DNA of 48,161 nt from Nostocales cyanobacterium (GCA_004292695.1 RDXV01000017.1:1-48161); one strand, 5' to 3'. Counted from the first letter of the stretch, positions 17,096 to 26,683 are shown. Notes: a model not told the origin generated them from the letters alone. Numbers and translations are program-made.

Positions 17096-18079
17096 ATGAC
17101 TCGTTTTATCCATGACGAATTTGCCAAACAATATCTCACAGAACTCTTAACACCCTATGGTGAAGTAGAAACCAGTAAAGATATTACCTCAGAATCTCGG
17201 CAAATTGATGTATTATTTACTCCTAATTCCCCATCTCCCGATAGAATAGAATCACTAGGACTGCTGGGGAAAATGGCGAATTATGCCATATTTGAGCCAT
17301 TCCGTAATCCTGTTACCATCAGTGAAATCCGCAGTTGTATTAATAAATTATTTGACATTGTTGCTGATATAGAACGGCAAGCAAAACGCAATAATGAGCG
17401 AATAAATGAAGATCAATTACCCTTTTTGTGGATTTTTACCCCCACAGCATCATTAAATATCCTATCAGGCTTTAATGCTAGTTTGGATCAAAATCAATGG
17501 GGTGAAGGAGTTTATTTTTGCGGAACATCTTTCAAAACCGCTATTATTGTCATTCATCAACTACCTAGTACACCAGAAACACTGTTTTTAAGAATTTTAG
17601 GTAGGGGAAAGGTACAAAGACAAGCTGTGGAAGAATTGGAAGCATTATTAGCAAATAGTTCTTCTCTGTCCAATGTTGTACAATTGGTACATGATCTAAT
17701 TGCTATTTTATCAGCACGCAAACAACAACAACAAGATATTGATCAAGATGATCAGGAGTTGATCATGAAATTATCACAAATCTATCAAGAACAATTAGAA
17801 GAGATTAAAAAACAAGAACGACAAGAAGGACGACAAGAAGGACGACAAGAAGGACGACAAGAAGGACGACAAGAAGGAGAATTAATAGGAATTGATAGAG
17901 GTGTTCAAACAGAACGCCGTGCTATGGTAGAAAGTATTCTAGAGGTACGTTTTGGTCAGATTGATGCAGAGTTAGCAACAATAATTGATCAGGTAATTGC
18001 TATGGGTAGGGAGGAATTTACTCCTTTGCTTTTACAGTTATCTCGTCAGGAATTACTAGCTCAATTCCCTCACCCTTAG
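17096..18079 (+). CDS. PD-(D/E)XK-like (Rpn/DUF4351-type) protein with RQEG repeats
   Basis: A 327-aa member of a large cyanobacterial family related to PD-(D/E)XK nucleases or Rpn putative transposases. The N-terminal part has ITSESRQIDVLFTP (candidate active-site Asp38) and a downstream strand with NYAIFEPFRNP; I cannot place a full D-ExK triad with confidence. A charged helix holds five in-frame RQEG units (17819-17878). The C-terminal segment (VESILEVRFGQIDAELATIIDQV...LLQLSRQELLAQF) resembles the DUF4351-like tail of these proteins. It follows the WD40 gene by 53 bp and may belong to the same operon, or be an independent accessory gene. A strong hairpin follows its stop. Confidence 0.75.
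   Translation: MTRFIHDEFAKQYLTELLTPYGEVETSKDITSESRQIDVLFTPNSPSPDRIESLGLLGKMANYAIFEPFRNPVTISEIRSCINKLFDIVADIERQAKRNNERINEDQLPFLWIFTPTASLNILSGFNASLDQNQWGEGVYFCGTSFKTAIIVIHQLPSTPETLFLRILGRGKVQRQAVEELEALLANSSSLSNVVQLVHDLIAILSARKQQQQDIDQDDQELIMKLSQIYQEQLEEIKKQERQEGRQEGRQEGRQEGRQEGELIGIDRGVQTERRAMVESILEVRFGQIDAELATIIDQVIAMGREEFTPLLLQLSRQELLAQFPHP
17819..17878 (+). repeat. In-frame 12-bp coding tandem repeat (cgacaagaagga)5
   Basis: Five exact copies of a 12-bp unit encoding Arg-Gln-Glu-Gly, within the charged helix of the PD-(D/E)XK-like protein. Exact DNA identity means recent slippage; copy-number changes keep the reading frame. Confidence 0.95.
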
Positions 18080-18089
18080 CTTAAAAACC

Positions 18090-18116
18090 CCCGTTATTAC
18101 TATTAACAATAACGGG
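18090..18116. terminator. Bidirectional terminator between convergent genes
   Basis: A 9-bp perfect stem cccgttatt (18090-18098) with aataacggg (18108-18116) and a 9-base loop. On the minus strand it is followed by ggtttttaa, which favours termination of the 18157-19503 gene; it can also stop plus-strand transcripts. Confidence 0.75.
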
Positions 18117-18156
18117 AATTAACCAATATTTAACAATTCACTACAATTCACTTTTC

Positions 18157-19503
18157 CTATCTAGAAGCAACCTGTGGTTCTGACCAGATGGTGTTATTTC
18201 TTTCCCCAAAGGTAACAGCTTGATCATCTTCGGTAGTAATATTTACACCAGTACCATCACTAGCAACTTGTACCAAAGGCCAGTCATCTGCACCTAACTC
18301 ACCAGAACGGAACAACACATTATCAGGTTGTTGCTTACTCCAACCTAACAGGATGGAAATTTTTTCATGATCATGATCATCTCCTGTTTGTGTTGGTGCT
18401 ACGGTTCTGGTTTGATTATTCTTGCGATCCCACACCACAGCATGATCATTTACATCAGCAGTGTTGAAAATACTAACAAACTTTCTCGCTAAAAAGCGAT
18501 CGCCTGTTTTAGACCAACTCACAGGAACTAAAACCCCGATCTTTCCTTCCTGATCTGTTTCTGTGGACATCCCAGAAGCTAACAACGGATCTCTTACTTC
18601 CGCAGTTTTAGACATCACCCGCAGTCTTTTTGTTTGTCTATCTTCCAAAAACAACAAACTCGAAACTCTGCTATTGTGCATTTCTGGTCTTACTTCCAGT
18701 TCTACCCGGCTATAAACTGCATATCTACCATCAGGAGACACTATAGGTATACTGCGGTAGTGACGAATTCCAGAACCCCCTTTTCCACCTATCACTTCTT
18801 GAGTTGTCACGATCCATTTCCAAGGTATAGGATGGGGACTACCCATCGGATCATCTGGAACTGTGTCTGCTTGCTCTCTTGGTTCTTCTACAGGTACTTC
18901 TTTAATTTCAGCAGGTTGTATTTTTCTAATATTTGCACTACTAGCAACTAAGTTATTGCCCCTATTTGCTAAAGCTTGTTTTTTTGCTGCTCTCAGTTTT
19001 TGAATTAATTCAGCAGTTTCTTGTTTAACAGGAATTTTTGTTGCTTTTTTCTCTCCAACTATGACTAAGTTATTTTCAACAACTATTTTTTTAGTATCAT
19101 GCTGATCTTCCCCAACTACCCCTGAATCAATTTCATTAATGTGATCCTCTCTTCCAACTCTGTTTTTTTGCAACGCTGGGGTGTTTGATGGTGTTACAGG
19201 TTCAATTTTTACTTGGGAAGTAATTACTTTATTTAACTTTAAATTCTGATCCTCAACAATAGCTGCTACTGATGATTTAGAATCTGATTTGCTAAATCCT
19301 AAATTAGTTTTTTCTTCCTTAATTTGTGATTGTTTAGCTACACTAGAGTGAATTGATACCCCAATTACAGGAGCAACTAGCATCACAGCGATAACGTACT
19401 TAGAAAATGGTTGTACGCGAAACCATCCTGACAGCAAAAGGGATTTTAGCATGGGTGGACTCTCTAAGGGGCAGTTGCTATGTGAGGTGCATTGTTTATG
19501 CAA
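18157..19503 (-). CDS. Secreted or membrane-anchored protein of unknown function
   Basis: A 448-aa protein I do not recognise. Near residues 36-52 a hydrophobic helix (YVIAVMLVAPVIGVSI) can serve as signal anchor or signal peptide. Residues ~60-230 are low complexity, rich in Lys/Val/Glu/Asn. The C-terminal ~215 residues look folded and carry beta-propeller-like phrases (IPIVSPDGRYAVYSRVELEV, VSWSKTGDRFLARKFVSIF, ILLGWSKQQPDNVLF), suggesting a TolB-like fold in the periplasm. Start choice is uncertain: Met18 (MLKSLLLSGWF, at 19452) would give a more usual short N-terminus, and neither start has a clear ribosome binding site. No partner genes are nearby. Confidence 0.7.
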   Translation of the reverse strand: MHKQCTSHSNCPLESPPMLKSLLLSGWFRVQPFSKYVIAVMLVAPVIGVSIHSSVAKQSQIKEEKTNLGFSKSDSKSSVAAIVEDQNLKLNKVITSQVKIEPVTPSNTPALQKNRVGREDHINEIDSGVVGEDQHDTKKIVVENNLVIVGEKKATKIPVKQETAELIQKLRAAKKQALANRGNNLVASSANIRKIQPAEIKEVPVEEPREQADTVPDDPMGSPHPIPWKWIVTTQEVIGGKGGSGIRHYRSIPIVSPDGRYAVYSRVELEVRPEMHNSRVSSLLFLEDRQTKRLRVMSKTAEVRDPLLASGMSTETDQEGKIGVLVPVSWSKTGDRFLARKFVSIFNTADVNDHAVVWDRKNNQTRTVAPTQTGDDHDHEKISILLGWSKQQPDNVLFRSGELGADDWPLVQVASDGTGVNITTEDDQAVTFGERNNTIWSEPQVASR

Positions 19504-20599
19504 AAAGGAGGAAAAGCTACAGTTATATATATAACAACAAACTAGGAGTTATGACTATATAATCTCACTAAATTTTGCATCACTTTACAAAACTTTTGTA
19601 CATATTTCTCTTACCTTGACTATCTCTTAAGTTAGTTAAATTTTTGATAAGTTTTTACAGTAGTAAATACATAAACATCTAAATATCTAAATACTTAAAT
19701 ACCTACACTCTACTGCTTCCCATCAATAAATTTCAGTAAATTCATTCTCCTGGCAGTTTAGTCTTGAGAAGATACTAATGTAATTTTTTCACCTATAAAC
19801 ACTTATAAACATGATCTCTGTTAAAATATCTTCCACAGAAAAACACTGCTTTTGTTCAGGTGAAACTACCAATGATTCGGTTTTACACTACAGTCAAAAC
19901 TATAAACCTTGTCTGTCTGTTCTACTAAAATTGACTGATTCTTTTACAAAGGTTGCTACTATAATTTGGCATCAACTAGATTTTCTAATTGCAATCTAAT
20001 CGAAATATTTCTGACTCCCCCACTACATAGTCATCATTTCCGTTTTTCGACAGCCATCCGTGATTGTAAACTACTTTTACCAGTTCCCAAAAACCCTGGA
20101 AAACTGGGTTTACGTCTTGAATTCGAGACAGCTAATCATTTTGGGAGCAGTTAGCGATCGCCAAATTACTTTTATTGCTATGTCACCTCATTCACCCAAA
20201 CTATAGATACACAGGTCAATCACAAAAAACATGACATTGATTGTGATGCACAAGTGCTAAAAAACCAGTTTAAATGAATTTCTAACAAGCCAGGTGACTA
20301 TCGCTTAAACCGTCTCTGAAAGAGACAAACCTATATATACTAGCGAGTAAAAGATAAATTCTATACAGACTCTACCTTAACTACTGGCTAAAGTATTGTA
20401 TTTAGTTGATGAACTTTTTTTTGCACCATTAAAAAATAGTTTATCATCAAATAGCAAAATTTAATATCCTCCTGAAAAAAATAATCTAGGTTTTTTTCCT
20501 TTTTATCGTCACTGAGTGGTTTACCGGCTATTAGTTGTCAGTGATTCCTGACCAAATTACCATTAACTTTAATAACTAATCTTCTGTCAATCGTCAATA
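19504..20599. other. 1.1-kb intergenic region between divergent genes
   Basis: The longest gene-free stretch. Two frames of 62 codons (19811-19999 and 19966-20154) overlap each other, lack domains and probably are not genes. Visible features are a HIP1 octamer at 20154-20161, very A+T-rich blocks near 19640-19720 and 20400-20500, and the promoters of both flanking genes, which I could not place. It could hide a small RNA, but I found no convincing stem-loop with a U-run. Confidence 0.6.
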
Positions 20600-21601
20600 A
20601 TGAAAATTGTATTTTTTGGTACTCCCCAATTTGCTGTCCCTACCCTGGAAAAATTAATAAATGACTCAAAATACCAGGTTTTAGGAGTCGTTACCCAACC
20701 GGATAAACGCAGAGGCAGAGGGAATAAACTAATACCTTCCCCCGTAAAAACACTAGCTGTTAACCATAATCTCCCAGTTTGGCAAGCAAACCGTATCAAA
20801 AAAGATACAGACACATTAAACCAACTACAAGAACTACAAGCAGATGTATTTGTAGTTGTTGCCTATGGGCAAATTCTCTCACAGAAAATCTTAAATATGC
20901 CCAAACTTGGCTGTATTAACGTACATGGTTCAATTTTACCAGAATATCGAGGTGCTGCGCCTATTCAATGGTGTATTCATAACGGTGAAACAGAAACTGG
21001 TATTACAACTATGTTAATGGATGTGGGCATGGACACAGGTGATATGCTACTAAAAGCAACAACACCCATTAATTTATTAGATAACGCCCAAGAATTAGGA
21101 GATAGATTAGCTGTAATTGGTGCAGACTTATTATTAGAAACTTTGAATAAATTAGAAAACCAAGAAATTAAACCCACCCCCCAAGATAACTCTTTAGCAA
21201 CCTACGCATCATTAATTCAAAAAGAAGATTACAATATAGACTGGACAAAAACAGCTATAGAAATACACAATCAAATTAGAGGCTTTTACCCCAACTGTGT
21301 CACCACATTCCGTCAGCAACAACTAAAAATTACTGCCACCGTACCCTTAGATCCTGCATACATTCAAGCATTACCCGTAGAGACACAAGACAAAATCAAT
21401 AAAATACCTGATTTGTCAACCGCAAGCCATCAACCTGGAGAAGTTGTCAATATTACTAAAGGAATCGGTGCAATAGTACAAACAGGATCAGGTTTATTGT
21501 GGTTAAGAGAAGTCCAACCCACAGGTAAAAAACTTCAGTCAGGATGGGACTTTGTAAATGGTACTCGTTTAACAGTGGGGGAGGTAATGGGTAATGGGTA
21601 G
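20600..21601 (+). CDS. fmt: Methionyl-tRNA formyltransferase
   Basis: Fmt (333 aa) formylates the initiator Met-tRNA using 10-formyl-tetrahydrofolate, needed for efficient translation initiation. The N-terminal Rossmann domain opens [20 protein letters not shown]. The formyl-folate site is clear: [19 protein letters not shown] with the catalytic Asn/His, and the downstream Asp in [18 protein letters not shown]. The C-terminal OB-like tRNA-binding domain runs from about residue 210 to the end. The normal family length is ~310-335. The last residues (EVMGNG) are encoded by gggtaat repeats that continue into the STRR after the stop. It is convergent with the DUF6464 gene, 44 bp away. Confidence 0.97.
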   Translation: MKIVFFGTPQFAVPTLEKLINDSKYQVLGVVTQPDKRRGRGNKLIPSPVKTLAVNHNLPVWQANRIKKDTDTLNQLQELQADVFVVVAYGQILSQKILNMPKLGCINVHGSILPEYRGAAPIQWCIHNGETETGITTMLMDVGMDTGDMLLKATTPINLLDNAQELGDRLAVIGADLLLETLNKLENQEIKPTPQDNSLATYASLIQKEDYNIDWTKTAIEIHNQIRGFYPNCVTTFRQQQLKITATVPLDPAYIQALPVETQDKINKIPDLSTASHQPGEVVNITKGIGAIVQTGSGLLWLREVQPTGKKLQSGWDFVNGTRLTVGEVMGNG

Positions 21602-21602
21602 T

Positions 21603-21634
21603 TGGTGATTGGTGATTGGTGATTGGTGATTGGT
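21603..21634. repeat. Heptanucleotide STRR (ggtgatt) filling the fmt/DUF6464 junction
   Basis: Four copies of ggtgatt plus flanking partial units occupy nearly all of the 44 bp between two convergent stop codons. Confidence 0.92.
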
Positions 21635-21645
21635 AAAATTATGAC

Positions 21646-22020
21646 TTACTCCTGATCGTTCTGAGTCCCAGAATTTTCATAAAAATGACAAGACTCACAG
21701 GGACCAGAAGGGTTAACAGCACAGCGGATAATTTCAGAATGAGCATTGTAATCACAACTAGCATCACCAATTACCCAACGTCCAGCTACTAAACTTTTTT
21801 CTGAAGGTCTTTGAGCTTTTTGTACATAAATAGCAATTTTATGTAAGTGGTAGCGTCCCGCTTTGAATTGATACCTATGACGACGCTCTAACACTGCATA
21901 GGTTTTACCTTCAACATCAAGATAATTACCTGGTTGGGGTGTCCAATCAAGGATTAATTTACCGAGAGATTGACGTGGGTTTGTTAAAATTACCTCAGTA
22001 GCTAAAGACTCTGACTGCAT
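21646..22020 (-). CDS. DUF6464 family protein
   Basis: A 124-aa protein of a family restricted, as far as I recall, to cyanobacteria and annotated DUF6464. Matching blocks: LATEVILTNPRQSLGKLILDWTPQPG, YAVLERRHRYQFKAGRYHLHKIA, and the C-terminal GDASCDYNAHSEIIRCAVNPSGPCESCHFY. Four cysteines at the end (ASC, RC, PCESC) could bind a metal or form disulfides. No signal peptide or membrane helix is visible, so it is probably cytoplasmic. Function unknown. It is convergent with fmt; its own leader is the STRR-rich 22.1-kb region. Confidence 0.88.
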   Translation of the reverse strand: MQSESLATEVILTNPRQSLGKLILDWTPQPGNYLDVEGKTYAVLERRHRYQFKAGRYHLHKIAIYVQKAQRPSEKSLVAGRWVIGDASCDYNAHSEIIRCAVNPSGPCESCHFYENSGTQNDQE

Positions 22021-22344
22021 AATCAGTTGATGTTATGTGATTTACGTCTTTAAAGATGGTATCGCAATGAATAGGGAACAGGGAACAGGTGACAGGTGAC
22101 AGTTGACAGTTGACAGTTGACAGGTGACAGGTGACAGTTGACAGGTGACAGGTGACAGGTGACAGGTGACAGTAAAGAGTTCATCTATTCCCTATTCCCT
22201 ATTCCCTATTCCCTATTCCCTTCTTCAACTGATAACTGTTCTTAACCTATCGTTAACCAAATAAAAATCTTGTTAGATTCTACACTCTGTTACTAAACTA
22301 ATTTGTTAAATTGTTAGTTCGTGGGTGAAACATAGAGGTCAGAA
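22021..22344. other. Divergent intergenic region with a composite STRR
   Basis: Between the DUF6464 gene and speA. It contains the composite STRR at 22070-22220 and, closer to speA, about 120 bp of A+T-rich unique DNA, the likely speA promoter region. Confidence 0.6.
22070..22220. repeat. Composite STRR: agggaac + gtgacag/ttgacag + linker + ccctatt
   Basis: Starts with two agggaac units, then about 13 units of gtgacag with some ttgacag variants, a non-repetitive linker agtaaagagttcatct (22171-22186), and about five ccctatt units. The same gtgacag array, same linker and same ccctatt array occur in the same order at 48062-48161. Confidence 0.92.
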
Positions 22345-24363
22345 ATGGGTGTTGAGTCAACTACCAATGAGATGGTGAAAATGCCTAATAATGGTAATGG
22401 TCATAAGTCAGAGTTGAAAAACTTAAAACAGAAAAAATTGCTACCTCCTAGCAGTCCATCAGGAGAACTAGCAAAGACTTGGAAAATAGAAGACAGTGAA
22501 GACCTGTACCGTATTGAAGGTTGGGGTAAACCTTATTTTTCCATTAACGCTGCGGGTCATGTGACCGTTTCCCCCAAAGGTGATCGGGGGGGTTCTCTTG
22601 ATTTATTTGAATTAGTTAATGCTTTAAAACAGCGTAACTTAGGCTTACCCTTGTTAATTCGCTTCTCTGATATTTTAGAAGATCGCATAGAACGTTTAAA
22701 TGCTTGTTTTGCTAAGGCGATCGCCCGTTATAACTATCCCGGTGTTTATCGTGGTGTTTTCCCCGTCAAATGTAACCAGGAAAGGCACTTAATTGAAGAT
22801 TTGGTGCGATTTGGCAAACCTCATCAATTTGGGCTAGAAGCCGGTTCTAAGCCGGAATTAATGATTGCTCTGGCCTTGTTAGATACCCCCGGAGCATTTT
22901 TAATTTGCAATGGTTACAAAGACCGAGAATACATTGAAACCGCAATGTTAGCCCAAAGACTGGGACAAACCCCAATTATTGTTTTAGAACAAATTGAAGA
23001 AGTAGATTTAGTCATTGCTGCTAACCGTCAATTGGGGATAAAACCCATAGTGGGAGTCAGAGCTAAATTAAGTACCCAAGGCATGGGAAGATGGGGAACA
23101 TCCACAGGCGATCGCGCTAAATTTGGCCTCACCATCCCCGAAATTGCCGAAGCAGTAGAAAAGCTCAAAGAAGCTAACTTATTAGACTCTTTGCAACTAT
23201 TACACTTCCATATTGGCTCACAAATTTCCGCCATTAACGTCATCAAAGATGCCATCCAAGAAGCCAGCCGCATCTATGTAGAATTAGCTATGTTAGGTGC
23301 GGACATGAAATATTTGGATGTGGGAGGAGGCTTAGGTGTAGATTATGACGGCTCACAAACCAACTTTTACGCCTCCAAAAACTACAATATGCAGAACTAT
23401 GCAAATGATATTGTAGCTGAATTAAAAGATACCTGTGCAGAACATCAAATCACCGTACCAACACTGATCAGTGAAAGTGGTCGGGCGATCGCCTCCCATC
23501 AATCAGTTTTAATCTTTGATGTACTCAGCACCAGTGAAATTCCCCTAGACAACCCAGAACCCCCAGAAGAGGGAGAATCACCAATTATCAGGTACTTGTG
23601 GGAAACCTACCAATCTATTAACCAAGAGAATTTCCAAGAGTTTTACCACGACGCGGCACAGTTCAAAGAAGAAGCCATCAGCCGTTTCAACTTAGGAATA
23701 TTACGCCTCAAGGAACGAGCAAAAGCCGAACGTCTTTACTGGGCTTGTTGTAAGAAAATTCTCGACATCACCAGACAACAGGAATACGTACCCGATGAAT
23801 TGGAAGACCTAGAAAAAATCATGGCTTCCATTTATTACATAAACTTATCAGTATTCCAATCAGCACCAGATTGTTGGGCAATTGATCAACTATTTCCCAT
23901 CATGCCCATTCACAAACTAGATCAAGAACCCACAGAAAGAGGAATATTAGCGGATCTCACCTGTGACAGCGATGGCAAAATAGACCATTTTATTGATTTG
24001 CGAGATGTTAAATCAGTATTAGAACTGCACAAATTCAAGCGCAACGAACCCTACTATTTAGGAATGTTCCTCAATGGAGCATACCAAGAAATCATGGGTA
24101 ACTTGCACAACCTATTTGGCGACACCAACGCCGTCCACATTCAACTCACACCCAAAGGTTATCAAATTGAACACGTCGTCAAAGGTGACACAATGGGAGA
24201 AGTCGTCAAATATGTGCAATACGACTCCGAAGACATGGTAGAAAAAATCCGTCAACGGTGTGAAAAAGCCCTAGAAGAAAATCAGATCACCTTGGGAGAA
24301 TCTCAACTATTGCTACAAACCTATGAGCAAAGTTTCATGAGATATACTTACTTGAATAGTTAG
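22345..24363 (+). CDS. speA: Biosynthetic arginine decarboxylase
   Basis: SpeA (672 aa) is a PLP-dependent, Mg-requiring enzyme that converts arginine to agmatine and CO2, the entry to polyamine synthesis and an arginine catabolic route in cyanobacteria. The PLP lysine is K142 in GVFPVKCNQ. The barrel shows LEAGSKPEL, LLHFHIGSQI and the Gly-rich phosphate loop LDVGGGLGVDYDG; the C-terminal beta domain has the substrate motif CDSDGKIDHFIDL. The first ~45 residues are a hydrophilic extension seen in many cyanobacterial copies. Length matches the family. A cat-agaggt stretch 8-12 bp upstream supports the start. The convergent gene downstream is separated only by STRRs. Confidence 0.97.
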   Translation: MGVESTTNEMVKMPNNGNGHKSELKNLKQKKLLPPSSPSGELAKTWKIEDSEDLYRIEGWGKPYFSINAAGHVTVSPKGDRGGSLDLFELVNALKQRNLGLPLLIRFSDILEDRIERLNACFAKAIARYNYPGVYRGVFPVKCNQERHLIEDLVRFGKPHQFGLEAGSKPELMIALALLDTPGAFLICNGYKDREYIETAMLAQRLGQTPIIVLEQIEEVDLVIAANRQLGIKPIVGVRAKLSTQGMGRWGTSTGDRAKFGLTIPEIAEAVEKLKEANLLDSLQLLHFHIGSQISAINVIKDAIQEASRIYVELAMLGADMKYLDVGGGLGVDYDGSQTNFYASKNYNMQNYANDIVAELKDTCAEHQITVPTLISESGRAIASHQSVLIFDVLSTSEIPLDNPEPPEEGESPIIRYLWETYQSINQENFQEFYHDAAQFKEEAISRFNLGILRLKERAKAERLYWACCKKILDITRQQEYVPDELEDLEKIMASIYYINLSVFQSAPDCWAIDQLFPIMPIHKLDQEPTERGILADLTCDSDGKIDHFIDLRDVKSVLELHKFKRNEPYYLGMFLNGAYQEIMGNLHNLFGDTNAVHIQLTPKGYQIEHVVKGDTMGEVVKYVQYDSEDMVEKIRQRCEKALEENQITLGESQLLLQTYEQSFMRYTYLNS

Positions 24364-24365
24364 AA

Positions 24366-24491
24366 ATTGGGCATTGGGCATTGGGCATGGGGCATGGGGT
24401 ATGGGGCATTGGGCATTGGGCATTGAGCATTGGTTCACTACTAATTACCCCATCAACCATTACCAATTACCAATTACCCATTACCCATTCC
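24366..24491. repeat. STRR cluster (gcattgg; accaatt) filling the speA convergent junction
   Basis: gggcatt/gcattgg heptamers with ggcatgg variants (24367-24433), then accaatt/acccatt heptamers (about 24443-24489). Together they fill the 128 bp between the stop codons of speA and the NDP-sugar pyrophosphorylase gene. Confidence 0.88.
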
Positions 24492-25661
24492 CTAATGAGA
24501 ATTAGTTCCTAACAACTCCTCAATAGCTTTGCGTTCTAGAGGAGTATGAGAAGGTGGATCTTGACGTGCATCAGTAATTAACCAATCTAAAGAAGCTGCT
24601 TGCACATCAATAGATGCTCCGGTTTTATCCACACAATAGCGCCCAAACACCAACTTATCAACTAAACGCACTCCAGGACCCAGACGCGACCATTCAAAGA
24701 TCACACTGTTATCAACCGTTGCACCGTCACAGATCCAGCAATTAGGACCAATCATCGCAGGCCCAACAATTTTCGCACCATCTTCAATTCTGGTCATACC
24801 GCCAATATAAACAGGTCCTGTGATATCAACCTTATCCCAATTTACGGCTACATTTAAACCAGTGTAAATACCAGGTGCTACCTCATGTCCAGGAATTTGC
24901 ACATTTTTAATATCTCCCAACAACACACCACGAATAGCTCGCCAATAATCAGGTACTTTACCAATATCTACCCATTCAAAATCCATGGGAATGGCATAAA
25001 AGGGAGCATTAATTTTTACCAATTCTGGAAATAATTGACCACCGATGTCATACTCAACCCCAGAAGGAATGTATTTAAACACCTCCGGCTCAAAAATATA
25101 AATACCTGTGTTGATATTGGTGCTGAGAGCTTCTTCCATTGAAGGTTTTTCTTGGAAGGCCTTGACTCGGTTATCTTCATCTGTCACCACCACACCATAA
25201 CTAGAAACTTCGTCTTTGGGTACAGTTTTGGTAATAATGGTAGCAATTGAACCTTTAGACTTGTGCCATTTAACCGCTGCTGTCAAATCTAAATCAATGA
25301 GAGCATCACCACAAAGCACAACAAAAGTATCATCAAAAAAGGGTGAAAAGTCTTGAATACGACGCATCCCCCCAGCAGAACCTACAGCTTCTCCCACCAG
25401 TTTACCGTCATCATCAATTTTCCCTTCAAAGGAATAACCAATCTGCACGCCAAACCTTTGGCCATCACGAAAATAGTTTTCTATCTCCTCCGCTAAATGG
25501 CTGACATTGACCATAATTTCTGTAAAACCATGATTCCGTAATAGTTCTAACAAAAACTCCATTACGGGTTTTTGCAGAATGGGAATCATCGGTTTAGGAA
25601 TTGTATAAGTAATAGGACGTACGCGAGTACCCTTACCCGCAGCCAGAATCATTGCTTTCAT
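24492..25661 (-). CDS. NDP-sugar pyrophosphorylase (mannose-1-P guanylyltransferase-like)
   Basis: A 389-aa nucleotidyltransferase that should join a sugar-1-phosphate to an NTP, giving a nucleotide sugar for polysaccharide or glycolipid synthesis. The catalytic loop is MKAMILAAGKGTRVRPITYTIPKPM with the signature GxGTRxRPxTxxxPKPM. VVLCGDALID holds the metal-binding Asp, FQEKPS and NTGIYIFEPEV bind the sugar, and FEWVDIGKVPDYW is typical of the family. The C-terminal ~120 residues are a left-handed beta-helix (VYIGGMTRIEDGAKIVGPAMIGPN). Cyanobacterial relatives are annotated as mannose-1-phosphate guanylyltransferases, but base and sugar are not fixed by sequence. It is monocistronic as far as visible, with scpA 150 bp upstream on the same strand. 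Confidence 0.92.
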   Translation of the reverse strand: MKAMILAAGKGTRVRPITYTIPKPMIPILQKPVMEFLLELLRNHGFTEIMVNVSHLAEEIENYFRDGQRFGVQIGYSFEGKIDDDGKLVGEAVGSAGGMRRIQDFSPFFDDTFVVLCGDALIDLDLTAAVKWHKSKGSIATIITKTVPKDEVSSYGVVVTDEDNRVKAFQEKPSMEEALSTNINTGIYIFEPEVFKYIPSGVEYDIGGQLFPELVKINAPFYAIPMDFEWVDIGKVPDYWRAIRGVLLGDIKNVQIPGHEVAPGIYTGLNVAVNWDKVDITGPVYIGGMTRIEDGAKIVGPAMIGPNCWICDGATVDNSVIFEWSRLGPGVRLVDKLVFGRYCVDKTGASIDVQAASLDWLITDARQDPPSHTPLERKAIEELLGTNSH

Positions 25662-25814
25662 AAGTTTAAATTCTTTTCCTCAAACACAGGCCAATGTACT
25701 TTTTTATTCAGTGATACTGAATCATTTAATGATAAATATTAATCATCAAGAATCAGTAATTATGCTAATTTTTTGTGAATATGGCATTTACTCACGCAAA
25801 AATCACTAACAGGT

Positions 25815-26639
25815 TTAGTTTACAACTTGACAGTCTGGGACAGAATCTGTAGGTAGACGAATTTTCACTTCTTGGTAAAATTCTTCTTGATAAAGTTCCA
25901 CTTTAGATTGGGCTGATAACAACAGCAACGCCCAAAAAACACTCACCAACTGTCCAGTTTCAGTATCATGGTGAGATTGGTTTTTTTCTGGTTTTTTACT
26001 TTGTTTCCACAGTTCTACTAACTCTTCCAGGTTTAAGCTGTTTCCCACTAGGTTTAATTCCTTTGCAGACAGTTGTAGTACCTGTTCCAGTTCTAAGGCT
26101 ACTTCTGTTAAATTTTCTTGGTGTGCTAGTTCCAGTGCCTCCCGCATTTTCTGCATTGTGGGTTGGCGTTTTGGGCGTTGAGGTTTGCTGACTTTCTCTA
26201 CCCGTTTTAGCTGATTAGCCATTATCTGCAATTGCTCAATTAGCTCTTGCAGGGTGACACGGCGTTTTGGTGGTGGCATGGCTGCTGGGCGACGGCGTAA
26301 TTGTCGTTCTAATTGCAACCTTTGAATGGGATATAATTCTCCATCTTCGCCTTCCCACATTGCGTTATCAGATACATTATCTATAATAGTATCTACTGAA
26401 GATAATTGCATTAAAGTATTAGCTTTAAATAAAACTAGCATAGATGCAGATAAAAAAGCCTGTCCAGACTGAGATAAATCTGCTTCATAACCTCTGACGG
26501 TTGTTGTTGGTGACATCAATTCTAAGTATCTATCAATTACTTCGATTACCTGCACATCCCAAGGATCAATCTCACCCTTTTCTGCTTGTTCAATTAAGTT
26601 TGTAATTGCTTCTAATAGGTTATCTTTATCCATAGTCAT
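25815..26639 (-). CDS. scpA: Segregation and condensation protein A
   Basis: ScpA (274 aa) is the kleisin subunit that bridges SMC heads and, with ScpB, condenses and helps segregate the chromosome. The N-terminal kleisin motif is present (LLEAITNLIEQAEKGEIDPWDVQVIEVIDRYLEL), followed by LSQSGQAFLSASMLVLFKANTLM and, near the end, the winged-helix-like segment (SVFWALLLLSAQSKVELYQEEFYQEVKI). The Lys/Arg/Pro-rich middle (RRPAAMPPPKRRVTLQELIEQL) is typical of cyanobacterial ScpA. The MTMDKDN start is next to an agaattt array that occupies the leader, so no ribosome binding site stands out; Met3 is an alternative. No scpB is in the window. Confidence 0.93.
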   Translation of the reverse strand: MTMDKDNLLEAITNLIEQAEKGEIDPWDVQVIEVIDRYLELMSPTTTVRGYEADLSQSGQAFLSASMLVLFKANTLMQLSSVDTIIDNVSDNAMWEGEDGELYPIQRLQLERQLRRRPAAMPPPKRRVTLQELIEQLQIMANQLKRVEKVSKPQRPKRQPTMQKMREALELAHQENLTEVALELEQVLQLSAKELNLVGNSLNLEELVELWKQSKKPEKNQSHHDTETGQLVSVFWALLLLSAQSKVELYQEEFYQEVKIRLPTDSVPDCQVVN

Positions 26640-26683
26640 GAAGAATTTAGAATTTAGAATTTAGAATTTAGAATGAAGAATGA
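26640..26683. repeat. Heptanucleotide STRR (agaattt) in the scpA leader
   Basis: About five units of agaattt/agaatga immediately upstream of the scpA start codon (minus strand reads aaattct). Confidence 0.9.

Noticed and set aside
19811-20154. Two overlapping 62-aa frames in the 1.1-kb gap
   Set aside because: They overlap each other, lack recognisable features and match no family I know.
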